From: Notolepis coatsorum
Taxonomy: Eukaryota > Chordata > Actinopteri > Aulopiformes > Paralepididae
Assembly: GCA_963971535.1 (NCBI GenBank)
Contig: OZ020588.1
Location: 125,836,561 to 125,900,560 of the forward strand
Length of the DNA: 64,000 nucleotides
Direction of reading: 5' to 3'
A program made the position numbers and the translations under genes. Positions 12,941-25,104 of this stretch are shown piece after piece (positions within the stretch are counted from its first letter, which is position 1; each line of letters begins with the position of its first letter). The notes beneath the pieces were generated by a model that worked only from the letters and a program-made list of their open reading frames with translations, did no database searches and had not been told where the DNA came from.

Positions 12941-13036
12941 ACTACCATATAATACCATGTAGTAACCTGTACTACCATATAATACCCTGTAGTACCCTGT
13001 ACTACCATATAATACCCTGTAGTGCCATGTACTACC
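12941..13036. repeat. 10-bp minisatellite, right block
   Basis: Same 10-bp units (taccatataa, taccctgtag) as 7909-8008. It is the other half of the array split by the LINE insertion. Confidence 0.9.
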
Positions 13037-13075
13037 ACACTGTAAATAATGTGACTAGTGTTTACTTAAAAAAAT

Positions 13076-13211
13076 TAAGGTCACTTCCGGTTTGAGATGT
13101 TCGGGTAAGCGGCCATAGAAAAGAGCTCCCGGTCAAAGAATATCGAAAAAAGGAAGTAAAACTATCTAAAACAAAATAAAAAGTGACAATTCAAGGATAT
13201 AAGCGAAAAGG
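13076..13211 (+). other. L1 (copy B) 5' UTR, first part
   Basis: The sequence 'cttccggtttgagatg' to 'gcgaaaagg' matches, with substitutions, the reverse complement of 43985-44066, a second copy of the same L1. It continues on the far side of the LTR element at 18450. The shared 'gagctcccggtcaa' and 'aaggaagtaaaac' words anchor the comparison. Confidence 0.65.
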
Positions 13212-13900
13212 TGTTACGATTAGGCATGACAGAAGAACCCAATATGCGGATTGACAGGAGAGCCGGAAACTGCGGAATGACAGGAAGAAGGAGACGGTGG
13301 TTGCTCTTCTCAACGTGGTGTTCTTTTAATATCAGAACTCAGGAGCAAGGCAGGGATATATACAAATACAAAACAAAAGGCACAGCAGCGCTGGTGCTAA
13401 TTACAAACACGGACTGAGATACAAAAACAAAGATGAACAAAACAGAAAACGAATAAAACTTTCTAAGACTTATCAACAGCAGGGCAAGGCAGACGACAGC
13501 AATGTACAAACAGGAACGGGAACATGGAGGTTTGACGCCACACAGGAAGTGGGAACAGGACACACTAATATACCCAGACTAATTACAATGATTACTAATG
13601 ATAAACAGCTGGGGGAAGAAGGCACTAGAACTAATACAATACACAATACTGGAACAAGGACTAGGCTAAATACTGTACAAAGACACAGAATCAGAATGCC
13701 AACACAGAAAACACCTAAACAGACAACACTTGTAACATAGACACTAATTGCCACAGTAGAATGTTATTAATGTGACCAAGCAAGATCAATATTGACTGCA
13801 TCGTCTGCAGGTGACCGCTAGATGGCGACATGACACAACTGTCAACTCTTTGCCTGGGGCATTCTCTCTCCCAGACATGAGCTGGTCTGGGACCGTGACA
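13212..13900 (-). repeat. LTR (3' LTR of a minus-oriented element)
   Basis: 689 bp, starting TGTTACGATTAGG and ending CCGTGACA on the plus strand. It is near-identical to 15693-16127 plus 18192-18449. A flanking hexamer AAAAGG (13206-13211) recurs at 18450-18455. On the minus strand a G-rich polypurine-like tract (13901-13922) lies just upstream, which sets the orientation. Confidence 0.9.
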
Positions 13901-15692
13901 GTACCGCCCCCCGAACGGGGGGCTTCCAGACCCCCGAGAACATCGTCCGGACATGGGCGAAGCAGGAGGCCGGGACCCCGGAAAAAACCCAGGGCGAGGA
14001 CCCGGAGAACTGGGGCCGGGAGTCCGAGGAAAGAACCCAGGAGGGGCATAGCAGCCAGGGGGGTTGAAAATGGGTGCAGAGGCCCAGAGAGGGGGGGTGG
14101 GGATGGGAACAGAGGCCCGGAGAGGGGCGGTGGGGACGGGAACAGAGGCCCGGAGAGGGGGGGTGGGGATGGGGACAAAGGACCGGAGAGGGAGGCAGGA
14201 CCGGGGAACTGAGGCCCGACGAGGGGGGGTGGGGAAGGGAACAGAGGCCCGGAGAGGGGAGGCAGGGAGAGAAACAGGGTCAGGGAGCCTGGAACCAGGG
14301 ACTGAGGGTAAGGACCCCGGAGCAGTATCCCGGACGAGAGACCCTCCAGCCGCCGGACTAGGGACCGGATCAGGAGAGCCGGAACGGAGGTGCGGCGGCG
14401 ACGACCCCCGGAGCAGGATCCAACGCAGCCCACAGCGAGGACCAGGGCGCCGATCACGGCGTAGAGCTGGACCAGACGGGGAGCCAGGACCAGACGGGAA
14501 GCCAGGACCAGCCGAGGAGCCGGGAGCCGGGGTAGCAGCCAGACCACGTGTAGAGGTTGGGCAGGGCGTGGAGACCGGAACGGTCTTGGCGGCGAGGCGT
14601 GGCGTAGGATCCGGGGATGAGGAGCCTGGACCCAGTGTAGCATCCAGACCAGGTGTAGAGGCTGGGCAGGGCGTGGAGACCGGTCTCGGCGGCGAGGCGT
14701 GGCGTAGGAATCGGGGATGAGGAGCCTGGACCCAGTGTAGCAGCCGGACCAGGCGTAGAGGCTGGGCAGGGTGTGGAACCCGGAGGAGGAGCGGTGACAG
14801 CCGGGACTACGCCGACTGGAACCAGGCTGGCAGCGACGACCGGATCAGCTGTGGAGGCCTTGTCAGCGGCACTAGCCCCGCTCGCCCTCCGAGCCTTGCC
14901 AGGACTCGGAGGCCTGTGAGCTGCGGGGGCTAGGCCAACCGTAGGGCCTGAGCTAGCTGTAGGGGCTAGGCTAGCTGTCGGGGCAATGCTAGCTGGGGAA
15001 ACCCGGCCAGCCTCAGGAGCCAGGCTAACAGTGAGGACAATGCTAGTTGGGTGGGCCTGGCTAACTGCAGAGGCTAGCGGGGGAGACCAGGTTAACAGCA
15101 GGAACTGTGCTAGCTGGGGAGGCCTTGTCAGTGGCACTAGCCCCGCTCGCCCTCCGAGCCTTGCCAGGACTCGGAGGCCTGTGAGATGCGGGGGCTAGGC
15201 CAACCGTGGGGCCTGAGCTAGCTGTAGGGTCTAGGCTAGCTGTCGGGGCAATGCTAGCTGGGTAAACCCGGCCAGCCTCAGGAGACAGGGTAACAGTGAG
15301 GACAATGCTAGTTGGGTGGGCCTGGCTAACTGCAGGGGCTAGGCTAGCGGGGGAGACCAGGTTAACAGCAGGCACTGTGCTAGCTGGGGAGGCCTGGATA
15401 GCTGCAGGGACAATGCTAGCTAGGGAGGCCGGGTTAGCTGCAGGGCCACGAATAAGAGGCAGATCAGAGGGTGGAACGTGATACCTCTTCATGAGGACCG
15501 CGGCCTCGTCGGCCATCACCCTCATCTCTGCCTCCTGGTCCGGATACTGGTCCACTGTGGACTGGATTGTCTGAAACAAAAATACCCATTTAGCTGCGGA
15601 ATACTTCAACATATCCCCCTCCATTAATTTGAAGATAACCTTCATCGTCCCCCTTAATTTTTCCGCTAGGTTCTGTGATGGTGGCGTCATTC
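13901..15692 (-). mobile_element. Internal region of a non-autonomous LTR retrotransposon
   Basis: Between the two LTRs there is no protease, RT, RNase H or integrase. Instead there are GC-rich tandem repeats: 14064-14260 (about 36-bp GGA-rich units), 14520-14780 (about 120-bp units, roughly 2.5 copies) and 14852-15392 (two copies of a 270-bp unit). The structure resembles a LARD/TRIM-type derivative of a Gypsy element, mobilised in trans if at all. Confidence 0.7.
15122..15690 (-). pseudogene. Gag-like N-terminal fragment followed by Ala/Ser/Pro repeats
   Basis: The minus-strand ATG at 15690 lies two bases inside the 5' LTR boundary. About 80 residues (MTPPSQNLAEKLRG..., SAAKWVFLFQTI) resemble a short structured Gag N-terminus. 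Then low-complexity Ala-Ser-Pro-Val repeats made of 'gctagc'-rich DNA take over. The frame changes between repeat copies. The second LTR element starts the same way (MTTPAD... just after its LTR), which supports a shared ancestry. Function is not established. Confidence 0.45.
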
Positions 15693-16127
15693 TGTTACGA
15701 TTAGGCATGACAGAAGAACCCAATATGCGGATTGACAGGAGAGCCGGAAACTGCGGAATGACAGGAGGAAGGAGACGGTGGTTGCTCTTCTCAACGTGGT
15801 GTTCTTTTAATATCAGAACTCAGGAGCAAGGCAGGGATATATATACAAATACAAAACAAAAGGCACAGCAGCGCTGGCGCTAATTACAAACACGGACTGA
15901 GATACGAAAACAAAGATGAACAAAACAGAAATCTAATAAAACTTACTAAGACTTATCAACAGCAGGGCAAGGCAGACGACAGCAATGTACAAACAGGAAC
16001 GGGAACACGGAGGTTTGACGCCACACAGGGAGTGGGATCAGGACACACTAATATACCCAGACTAATTACAATGATTACTAATGATAAACAGCTGGGGGAA
16101 GAAGGCACTAAAACTAATACAATACCA
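15693..16127 (-). repeat. LTR (5' LTR), first part
   Basis: Matches 13212 onward almost base for base, then is broken at 'aatacaatac' by the LINE at 16128-18191. The remainder resumes at 18192. Confidence 0.9.
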
Positions 16128-16228
16128 CTAATACAATTGCCCTGCCCACCCCCACCCCCACACCTCTCAGCCCTTCAACTCGAGCAACCCCCTCCCTCCC
16201 CCCAACTGCCCACGCCCCCTCATCTCTG

Positions 16229-17778
16229 GTGCAGCCTGTCTGCCCCCCGCGGCTTGAAGACCCGCTCCTCCCCCAAACACCTGAGATCCCCACAGTATGG
16301 CTCTCTGCAGACCAGGTGAGTACACAGCTGAGCAAGTTACACGCAGGCAAGGCTGCAGGTCCTGATGGGGTGAGCCCAAAGGTACTCAAAACCTGTGCCT
16401 CTCAGCTGTGTGATGTGCTCCAGCTCATATTCAATATGAGCCTGAGGCTGCAGAGAGTCCCGACACTGTGGAAAACCTCCTGTGTGGTCCCTGTCCCTAA
16501 GTGCCCGCGTCCCAGCACGTCCAAGGACTACAGGCCGGTGGCTCTAACCTCTCACATAATGAAGACCATGGAGAGGTTAGTCCTGGAGCAACTCCGCCCG
16601 GTGACCAAACCCCACCTAGACCCACTCCAGTTCGACTACCAGCCCCGACTGGGGGTAGAGGATGCTGTCATCTACCTGCTGAACCCAGCCTACACTCACC
16701 TAGACAAGCCGGGGAGCACTGTGAGAGTCATGTTCTTTGACTTCTCCAGTGCTTTTGATACCATACGGCCTGGGCTACTGGGTGAGAAGTTGGAGGCAAT
16801 GCAAGTAGAGGCCCCCCTGGTGTCCTGGGTTGTGGACTATCTGACGGGCAGACCACAGTACGTGCGCCTACGGAGCTGTGTGTCAGACAGACTGGTCAGC
16901 AACACCGGGGCCCCGCAGGGGACAGTCCTCTCTCCCTTCCTCTTCACTCTGCGATAGTGGGATGTATAAAGGACGGTGACGAGAGGGAATACCGGGAACT
17001 GGTAGTGGACTTCGTCACATGGTGCGATAAAAACCACCTGCAGCTAAATGTGGCGAAGACCAAGGAACTGGTTGTGGAGCTGGGGAGGAGGAGGAGTGCA
17101 CCTGTGACCCCCGTTTCCATCAGGGGAGTTGATGTGGACATGGTGGAGGTGTACAAATACCTCGGTGTGCACATCGACAACAAACTGAACGGGTCAAAAC
17201 ATGCAGAGGCACTATACAAGAAGGGCCAGAGCCGACTCTACTTCCTCAGAAGGCTGAGATCCTTCAATGTCTGTACAAGGATGTTGAGGATGTTCTATGA
17301 GTCGGTGGTGGCGGGCGCCTTCTTGTATGCTGTGACCTGCTGGGGCAGCGGACTGAGAGCAGTGGACACAACCAGGCTGGATAAGCTGGTCAGGAAGGCC
17401 AGCAGCGTGGTTGGGGTGGAGCTGGACTCTCTAGCGAGGGTGGCGGAGAGGAGGAGCCTTGCTAAGCTCCAGGCCATCAGGGAAAACCCCACCCACCCAC
17501 TATACACATACTTGGCTGACAGGAGGAGCATGTTCAGTGCTAGGCTCACACTACCCAAATGCAGCACTGAACGGCACAGGAAGTCCTTCATTCCAACAGC
17601 CATCAGACTATACAATGCATCACTGTGCCTCACTGCATCACTGAGCACAGAGCGGCAGCTCAATAGTGGCAGGAGGCCGCGACTAGCGGCCTCCAGGCTC
17701 CAAAACAGGGGGCAGCAACGGCTGCCAAACATTGACCTTGGATTAATAGGAACCCAAGGAGGACAATACACTACCTGA
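16229..17778 (+). pseudogene. LINE reverse transcriptase with deleted catalytic motif
   Basis: Frame 16229-16957 has AGKAAGPDGVSPKVLK, DYRPVALTSHIMKTMERL, MFFDFSSAFDTI (first Asp) and GAPQGTVLSPFLFTL. Frame 16957-17778 continues with CIKDGDEREY, LQLNVAKTKELVVE, KYLGVHID and a typical C-terminus (KSFIPTAIRLYN). The junction at about 16950-16957 skips the [FY]xDD catalytic segment expected between FTL and the downstream frame. This deletion also shifts the frame, so the enzyme cannot be active. The missing length must be measured against an intact relative. Confidence 0.8.
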
Positions 17779-18101
17779 AGCATACTGCACCTTATGTGAC
17801 ACTGTGAATATATATTTCATTTAGTTAGATAGTTAAATTATATTGACCAAATTGTTTACACTGCTGTGTTGTTTTTTACTACCTGTACCCCCCATGCCCC
17901 ATGCCCTTCCCCCATGCTCAGTATATTTTTACTGTATTTATTTCTGTATATTTTATTTCATTTTTATTCTATTTTACTCTACTCTTATCCTAGGCAACTT
18001 GATTGATTTGTGTTATTATTCTAATTCGTGACCTGTCCTGTCTAAATGTTTAAATGTTGAGCGATTTGCAGTGTCAAATTTCCCACGGGATAATAAAAGT
18101 A

Positions 18102-18191
18102 TTTCTATTCTATTCTATTCTATTCTATTCTATTCTATTCTATTCTATTCTATTCTATTCTATTCTATTCTATTCTATTCTATTCTATTCT
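18102..18191. repeat. (TATTC)n LINE tail
   Basis: About 18 perfect pentamers, the 3' tail of the LINE. Confidence 0.95.
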
Positions 18192-18449
18192 AATACACAA
18201 TACTGGAACAAGGACTAGGTTAAATACAAAGACACAGAATCAGAATGCCAACACAGAAAACACCTAAACAGACAACACTTGTAACATAGACACTAATTAC
18301 CACAGTAGAATGTTATTAATGTGACCAAGCAAGATCAATGTTGACTGCATCGTCTGCAGGTGACCGCTAGATGGCAATATGACACAACTGTCAACTCTTT
18401 GCCTGGGGCATTCTCTCTCCCAGACATGAGCTGGTATGGGAGCGTGACA
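18192..18449 (-). repeat. LTR (5' LTR), second part
   Basis: Continues the LTR from 'acacaatactggaac' to GCGTGACA and is followed by the TSD copy AAAAGG. Differences from 13212-13900 are few, so the element inserted fairly recently. Confidence 0.9.
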
Positions 18450-18459
18450 AAAAGGAAGG

Positions 18460-19434
18460 ATGAACGCGAGAAAAAGCTAAATAAAAGTGACCCCAGAAGA
18501 AGTACAAACACCGGAGGAAAGTTATCGACACAAGGAGGTGACGCAGGAGGTAATTCAAGCTAGCATGACACAGGGCGACAGAGCAGAGATGCCCACTTGG
18601 GTAGCGGAGCTACAAGCTAGCATACAGACTAGCATCCAAGCTGACATGCAGAACATCCAGAACAACATCGACAGACTCAGGGAAGAATTAAAGAAGGGTC
18701 AGGACGAGCTCAGAGAAGAAATAAATAAGAGACTCGAGACAATTGATGGAAAACTACAGGAACAAGAGAAAGACATAATGATGCTAGAAGACAGGACAGC
18801 TGAAACGGAGGAATGGAATACAGAAATACAAGGAATTCTAACGGCGACGCTCGAACAACAAAACATGTTGAGAGAAAAGTTAACTAATAATATACGAATA
18901 TGGGGACTGAGAGAAGGGATAGAAGGAGACTCGATGACCAAATATGTAGACAACCTAATTCGAGGAGAATTGGAAATGTCAGACCTCGACGAGATAGGAA
19001 TTCAAAGGGCACACAGGACCCTAGCGCCGAAGCCACAGATAAACAGACCACAGAGAGCAGTTATAGTTAATTTCTTGAAATTCGAAGTCAAAGAAAACAT
19101 TCTCAGAGCAGCCTGGCAGACGAAGATGGAGGTGGAGGGACAGAGGATAACCTTCGACCATGACTATTCAACAGAGGTGGCTGTAAAACGTCGGAGCTAT
19201 GTTCAGATAAAAAATACTCTGAAAGAGAAAGGAATCAGATTTCAATCACCAATGACCACGCTGAAGGTCCATTGGAAAGAAGGCATAAAGGTGTACAATG
19301 ACGTGCGGGAAGCGACGAGGGACATGAACCGGAGAGGATGGAAGGTGCCGGGAGGAGAAGAAGAGAGACCGACGCAGAGGTTGGAGAAGGCGAGAAGATG
19401 GACCAGGGTCAAGGGACGAGGAAGAGGAGAGTAG
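18460..19434 (+). pseudogene. L1 (copy B) ORF1 protein with one early stop
   Basis: L1 ORF1p-type RNA-binding protein. ATG at 18460 is followed after six codons by TAA (18478-18480). The related copy at 43,990 (minus) has a coding triplet there, so the stop is a mutation rather than the true 5' boundary. Beyond it the frame is open for about 315 codons. It has a Gln-rich coiled coil (residues about 40-130), an RRM-like block (NNIRIWGLREG, IGIQRAHR, RAVIVNFLKFEVKENILRAA) and a C-terminal domain (ITFDHDYSTEVAVKRRSY, IRFQSP). The tail is basic. Confidence 0.8.
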
Positions 19435-20080
19435 GACGGGAAGGTGAACCGATTCAAAGTGGATCAACTGAGAAGAAAGACGAAAAGACACAGAGAAGGG
19501 GAGCAGAGAGGAGACGAGAGGGGACACAGTGATCCAAGGAAGGATAAGTACAATACACATTAGACTGGTATACATGTGACACACACAATACAAGTAAATG
19601 TAAACATGAAAAGGGCTTATGCAATGAGAAGATGGTAAAGTACATACGAGCTAATTATACCAAAAGTTATAAAAAAGGACATGGAGATTCAAGAGATATA
19701 TTGAGATGGACATGAAAGAACCACAGGATTACATGTGACACATAATACAAATAGACGAGAACATGAAAGTAACTAATGCAGAGCTTATGACCGGGAGCTC
19801 GGAGGTCGCACACAGAACGAGTTGGACATGTATACTGCGCATCTTTTAGCCACTAGGGGGAGCCCTCTCACTAGGAGAGTCACTACTCCCCACCCGCCAG
19901 CAGGGGAAAGAGGGATATGACTGAGACCCTCAACTACCATGGAAGTTCCAAGTGTTAATGTTGATGTTAATGTTTATTATGGTTATATGTATGTAAATCA
20001 GACAGGGATAGCAGAGGCTACAACCACAAATATTATTTTATGTGACATGGGTAGAACGGGAGAACATTTGGAAAATAAAT
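19435..20080 (+). other. L1 (copy B) inter-ORF region
   Basis: No open frame. The segment 19440-19970 matches the reverse complement of about 42040-42660. Shared words include 'gaaccgattcaaag', 'gagctc' and 'agccctctcactaggaga'. Its unusual length (about 650 bp) is shared by both copies. Confidence 0.65.
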
Positions 20081-21343
20081 ATGACACAAGTTAAGGGTAT
20101 CAAAATGATGTTGTTGAATGTTAATGGTATGAATAGTCCGATCAAAAGGAGTAAGGTGATGACGAAACTTAAGAAAGAAGAGGCGCAGGTTATCCTCTTA
20201 CAAGAAACACATCTAATATCACAAGAACATGAAAAGCTGAAGAGATTCGGGGATGAGATTCTGTTTTATAGTTATTTTAAACAGAATATTAGCGGAGGAG
20301 TAGCTATACTAATTAAGAACACCGTGAAGTTTGAAATGATCAGGGAAATAAGGGATAAAGAGATTTGAATGTAGTACTTAACTATTACATAGACATGACA
20401 AGCACAAAGAAATGGAGGACAAACATTAGCAAATATATGAATATACAAATGGCAGAATTAGGAATCATGGATATATGGAGAGAAATGCACACACTAGCTA
20501 GAGAATACACACATTATTCGCATACACACACAACATATTCAAGGATAGACTATTTTCTCATGACAACAGGGGACAGATACAGGGTAGAAGACTGCAGGAT
20601 AGGGGTAACGGACATATCAGACCCTAGCGCAATATATCTGACAGTGAATCTTAAAAGTAGGCGGAGAAATACAGTTTGGAGACTGAATGTAGGACTATTT
20701 AAATAACAAAGGTTTGGTTAATGAAGTAAAAGGAGACATAATTAGATACAGAGAAGAAAATGACAATGGAGAGGTAGACCCAAACATTTTATGGGATGCA
20801 CTAAAGGTAGTAATATGTGGAAAATGTATAGCAAAGACGGCATTACTAAAGAAGGCCAGAATAGAGACATACCAGAACTTGATAAAGAAACTGAAAGAAT
20901 TAGAGAAAGAACACCAAAGCTCAAAGAACCAAAAGACACTTAGAGAGGTAAAGGAAGTCAGAGGAACGATAAACAAAGAACTGCTGACAGAAATAGAGAA
21001 GAAAGCTAGATACATGAAGCAGACATACTATGAAGGAGGACCGAGATCGACCAGACTTTTAGCTAGACGAATCAGGACACAACACAAACTGAACACAATA
21101 CACACAATAAGGGACACAAACACAAACAAAATACTAAGAGAACCAGCTGAAATAGAGAAGACATTTGAAGAATACTATAAGAAACTATACACACAACCGA
21201 TAGCGGCAGGAGAAGAGGAGATAGAGAATTTTTTTGAAAAATTTGATCTACCATCGATAGGGAAGGAACAGAACGAAATATTAAACGCAGAGATTACAGA
21301 ACAGGAAGTGGGGAATGCAATCAGTAAAGCAAAGAGCAGTAAG
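20081..21343 (+). pseudogene. L1 (copy B) ORF2: endonuclease and linker, broken
   Basis: ATG at 20081; endonuclease start LNVNGMNSPIKR and VILLQETHL (Glu), then an internal deletion near 20365. The frame resumes with the endonuclease C-terminus (SRIDYFLM, ISDPSAIYL, where Pro replaces the usual His of SDH). The linker frame 20714-21343 is rich in Lys/Glu. It stops where the hAT at 21344 is inserted; coding continues at 22381. Confidence 0.75.
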
Positions 21344-22372
21344 TAGGGGTGGACGGTATAAACGGTATACGGTATAATCGGTATGAATTTGCTCTACGGT
21401 ATGGATTTTGACTATACCGTGTAACCGGTAGAGCAGCTCTAAAATAGCAATGACGTCATGTAACCACAGCGCGACTATTTCACTCGCATTTGCCCCTAAA
21501 AATAGATAGAATTAGTCATAGATAATAGATATGTGCGAACTGGAAAAAGTTATTTAGGAGGCTTCGCGCAGTGGGCGTGCCAGCCCCTACCGCATGCATG
21601 TAAACACGGGTCTAGTAGTCTAGTGGGACGGGACACGGGAGGACGGCGGCGTCTCCCTGAGCTAACGTTAGCTTAGCTACTGTTACAAAATGACCCAGTC
21701 AACTATTCACTTTTAGTTTAATACATGATGAGGCATTGTCTAACCGAACGGTATCTAGTCGGCCAGCTACCGATAGCTCCTGACATCAACAAACGCTCCA
21801 CAAAGTCTAGTAGAGACGTGTATGCTACCTGTTAGCTCACGTTAGCGCAAGTTAGTTCACCGTTCAAAACGAAATGTCCCATTGAACTAAATAATTCACT
21901 GAGGCGTTGTATTAACGTTATATATCTGGCTAGCAGTAGCTACAGATAGCTCCTGATATCAATGTCTTATAACACTGATTCGATGCGTATTCGAGCTGAG
22001 GGCTTGCTGAGCACAGTTAAGTAACGTTATACCAATAGGGTCCAGGTGCAGCGCCGGAGAATCCTGGCCGTAGCTCTGCTCGAGGCTACTCGAGTATAGG
22101 TCCAGGTGCAGCTCCGGAGAATCCTGGCCGTAGCTGGAGGCTACTAGAGTACACACAGACAGTGGAGCTTGTTGCGTGGTGGCGATGTCTCGCAGATAAT
22201 ACAAGTACAAGTCTAATTATATAATATATATATTTTATAAAAAAAATATATATATATATAAAATAAAATACAATTTTTTTTATCAAAAACGATGATACGC
22301 GATATATACCGTTACCGTCTATGCTTCAAATTATACCGTGATATAAATTTTAGACCATACCGTCCACCCCTA
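21344..22372. mobile_element. hAT non-autonomous element, 1029 bp, exact TSD
   Basis: Ends TAGGGGTGGACGGTAT and its inverted copy ATACCGTCCACCCCTA. GCAGTAAG lies on both sides (21336-21343 and 22373-22380). It splits the L1 ORF2 exactly between codons of the KSSKSPGSDG motif region. It has no transposase. It contains two copies of a 'tccaggtgcagcNccggagaatcc'-type unit (22039-22145), which also recurs in the palindrome at 35490-36240. Confidence 0.9.
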
Positions 22373-22380
22373 GCAGTAAG

Positions 22381-24309
22381 TCACCGGGTAGTGACGGATT
22401 CCCCGCTGAATTCTACAAAACATTTAGACAGGAACTGAGCCCCATATTAGAAGCAGCATTCAGACACACGATGAAAGAAGGCACAATACCTACTAGCCTT
22501 TCCCGTTCACTGACTCATGCCCTGTTTTCCTATGTGTTTGCCTGTGTGCCCTCCCATAAAACGGAGTGTGATTCTTGTCTTTATGTATCTATGTGTACCT
22601 ACCCTCTGTACAGCACTTTGGTTGACACGCGTCATGTGAAATGTGCTATATAAATAAATTTGATTGATTGATTGACAATGCCACCTTCATGGAAAGAAGC
22701 CATAATTACTATAATTCCAAAAGAAGGGAAAGATAGAGAACTATGTAGCAGTTTCAGACCTGTGTCCATACTTAATGTAGATTACAAGATGTATACATCA
22801 ATAATATCCAAAAGATTTGAGACATTTATGACAGAAATTATAGACGAAGACCAGACCGGATTCATTAAAGGAAGACAGACACAGGATAACATAAGGAAGA
22901 CAGTGCAGGTGGTAGAGGAGATACAAAAGGAAGGAGGAAGTGCAGTATTAGTTAGCCTAGATGCAGCATTTGACAGTGTAAGCTGGATATTTCTATATAA
23001 AGTATTGGAGAAATTTGGATTAGACAAAAACGCTATGAAAACAATTATATCAAGAACCGACGGCAAGGATTACGGTAAATGGTAGTCTGACGGACAAGAG
23101 AGAGCTACCAGACAGGGTTGTTGTCTTTCGCCAACGCTCTTCGATGTATTCATCGAACCACTGGCTCAACTAATTAGACAGACCAAAGACATCAAAGGGG
23201 TGGAGATAAGGGGAACAGAACATAAATTGGGACGTTCGCAGACGACGTGATAGTATATATGAGACAACCAGACACAAGCTTTCCGACACTGATGGATTTA
23301 CTGACAGAATATGGATATTACTCAGGGTATAGACTCAATGTGACGAAGACACAGACTTTAGCACACTCCAACGATAGAGATCAAAGAAAAATACTAAATT
23401 AAATGGGACATGGACAGGATCATGTACTCAGGGGTGAACATTACAAGAGGGATGGAGGGATTATACGAGGCAAACTATATACAGATTAATCAGAAAATCA
23501 AGAGAGACCTAGAAAGTAATGCCCCTAGATTTCAGCTCAAGGATCGAAATCATTAAGATGAACATATTACCAAGGTTATTATACCTATTTCAGTCTTTAC
23601 CTATATTAATACCACAAAAAACAATTCAGGGAATGGGATAGACAGATATCAAGATTCATTTGGGGGGGGAAAGACCAAGGATCAGATATGTGACTCTACA
23701 ACTACCAAAGGAGAAAGGAGGAATGGCAGTACCCAGTTTAGAAGGCTATTACTATGCAGCACAGCTTAGGACAGTAGCATGCTGGTGCAATGTGAATTAT
23801 TAAGCCAAATGGAAAGATATAGAAACCAAAAGAGAGGGATTCAAAGTGCAGGCACTAATAGGAGATAGGGAGCTGTTCAGAAGACAGGAACAACTACTAG
23901 ACCCAATTACCAAATTCACTATAAACATAATAAACACAATAGTAAAGAAATACAAGCTAGAAAAAGAATCCAAGATACTGAGATGGATAACACACAACAA
24001 CAAATTCAAACCAGGGATAGACGACCATGGGTTCAAAAGATGGTAACGGGGGGGGGGGGGGGGGGGGGGATAACAGCAATATCTACAATGATAGAAGGAG
24101 GGGAGATGCAGACTCTACAAAAATTGAAAGAAAGATTCGGACTAGAGAATAGAGACCACTTTAGATATTTACAGATTAGAGATTACTATAACAAAGAAAT
24201 AAAACAAGACAGAGACAAAGAACAGAATGGGGTAATTAAGATAATGGTAAAATCATATAAAGGAAGGACGGGGAGGGTTATATCAGCACTACAGTTTATC
24301 AGGCAATAA
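22381..24309 (+). pseudogene. L1 (copy B) ORF2 reverse transcriptase, multiply frameshifted
   Basis: RT core in pieces. SPGSDGFPAEFYK is at 22381, followed by a small insertion at 22497-22674. Then come WKEAIITIIPKEGKD, QTGFIKGRQTQDN and VSLDAAFDSVSW (first Asp). After a frame change the catalytic FADD is still present at 23235-23246. Further frames cover the thumb and C-terminal region. A 20-base G-run near 24050 lies in the tail region. Coding similarity stops at about 24309 and resumes at 36556. Confidence 0.75.
22497..22674 (+). repeat. Short LINE/SINE 3' tail insertion
   Basis: A 178-bp insertion in the RT frame ending 'ctatataaataaatttgattgattga', with a GATT-repeat tail. Flanking 'acaatNcc' on both sides looks like a TSD. 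It is a 5'-truncated LINE end or a SINE sharing that tail. Confidence 0.6.
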
Positions 24310-25104
24310 TGGACAGTAATGGAATTACAACCTCATTGTTTTGCAAGTCTCAAGTCAGTCGCAAGTCTTGGTACTCAAGTCCCGAGTCAAGTCCCAAGTC
24401 AAGACAGGCAAGTCCCAAGTCGAGTCCCAAGTCAAGACTGACAAGTCCCAAGTCGAGTCCCAAGTCCTAACATTTAAGTTTCGAGTCCTAAACAAGTCAT
24501 AATACGCGTTTCACCAAAGAGTTTCATTATCAACTTGTTGGCAAAACATAATCTAATTTCTATAAATGTAATAATATTCAGAATCAGTCTTACAACTAGA
24601 TACAATTGGGCAAGAGCTGCTTGAAAACCAGTTCAGGAGTATATTGAGGAAAAAAAAGAATAATGATCACCATATCCATTTTAAAGGTAGGATAACAATA
24701 ACCAACATATTGTCTTCCCACTTGGACCAATCATTTATTTAACGTCTGCCTGCCCTGTATATACAGTCTAATGAGTCTATGGCACATGATCCATAATAGC
24801 TAGACCTCGGTTCAACTAACTAGTCTACCTTAACCCTTTATCAATTTTGGGGTATAAAAAATCTGTACTGAAATGACAAGGCATCTCTGCATTTCATATA
24901 TTAGGTAGTTTATTAGGTATTAGAATTAGGTAGGGCCTAATTGGTGTGCAAGTTCTCTCTCTCTCTTGGATAAAATAACAAACTCAGCAAGGCCAACGGC
25001 TTCTCTGTTACAGTGGGTGACAATATTGTCACAAGGAAAGATGAAATTACCTACCTGGGTTCCATCCTGTGACAAAATGGCAACCAATGTAATAAAAAAA
25101 AAGT

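Larger units (their letters stand above)
16128..18191 (+). mobile_element. L2/CR1-like LINE inserted in the LTR
   Basis: Sits between two halves of an LTR whose uninterrupted copy is at 13640-13680. The 3' end is a pentanucleotide (TATTC)n tail at 18102-18191, preceded by 'gataataaaagtat'. 5'-truncated within ORF2. A short repeat of 'aatac' at the junctions is consistent with a TSD. Confidence 0.8.

Noticed and set aside
13786-14720. Long Gly/Arg- or Pro-rich ORFs on both strands
   Set aside because: Products of stop-poor GC-rich tandem repeats inside the LTR element; no domain and no consistent frame.
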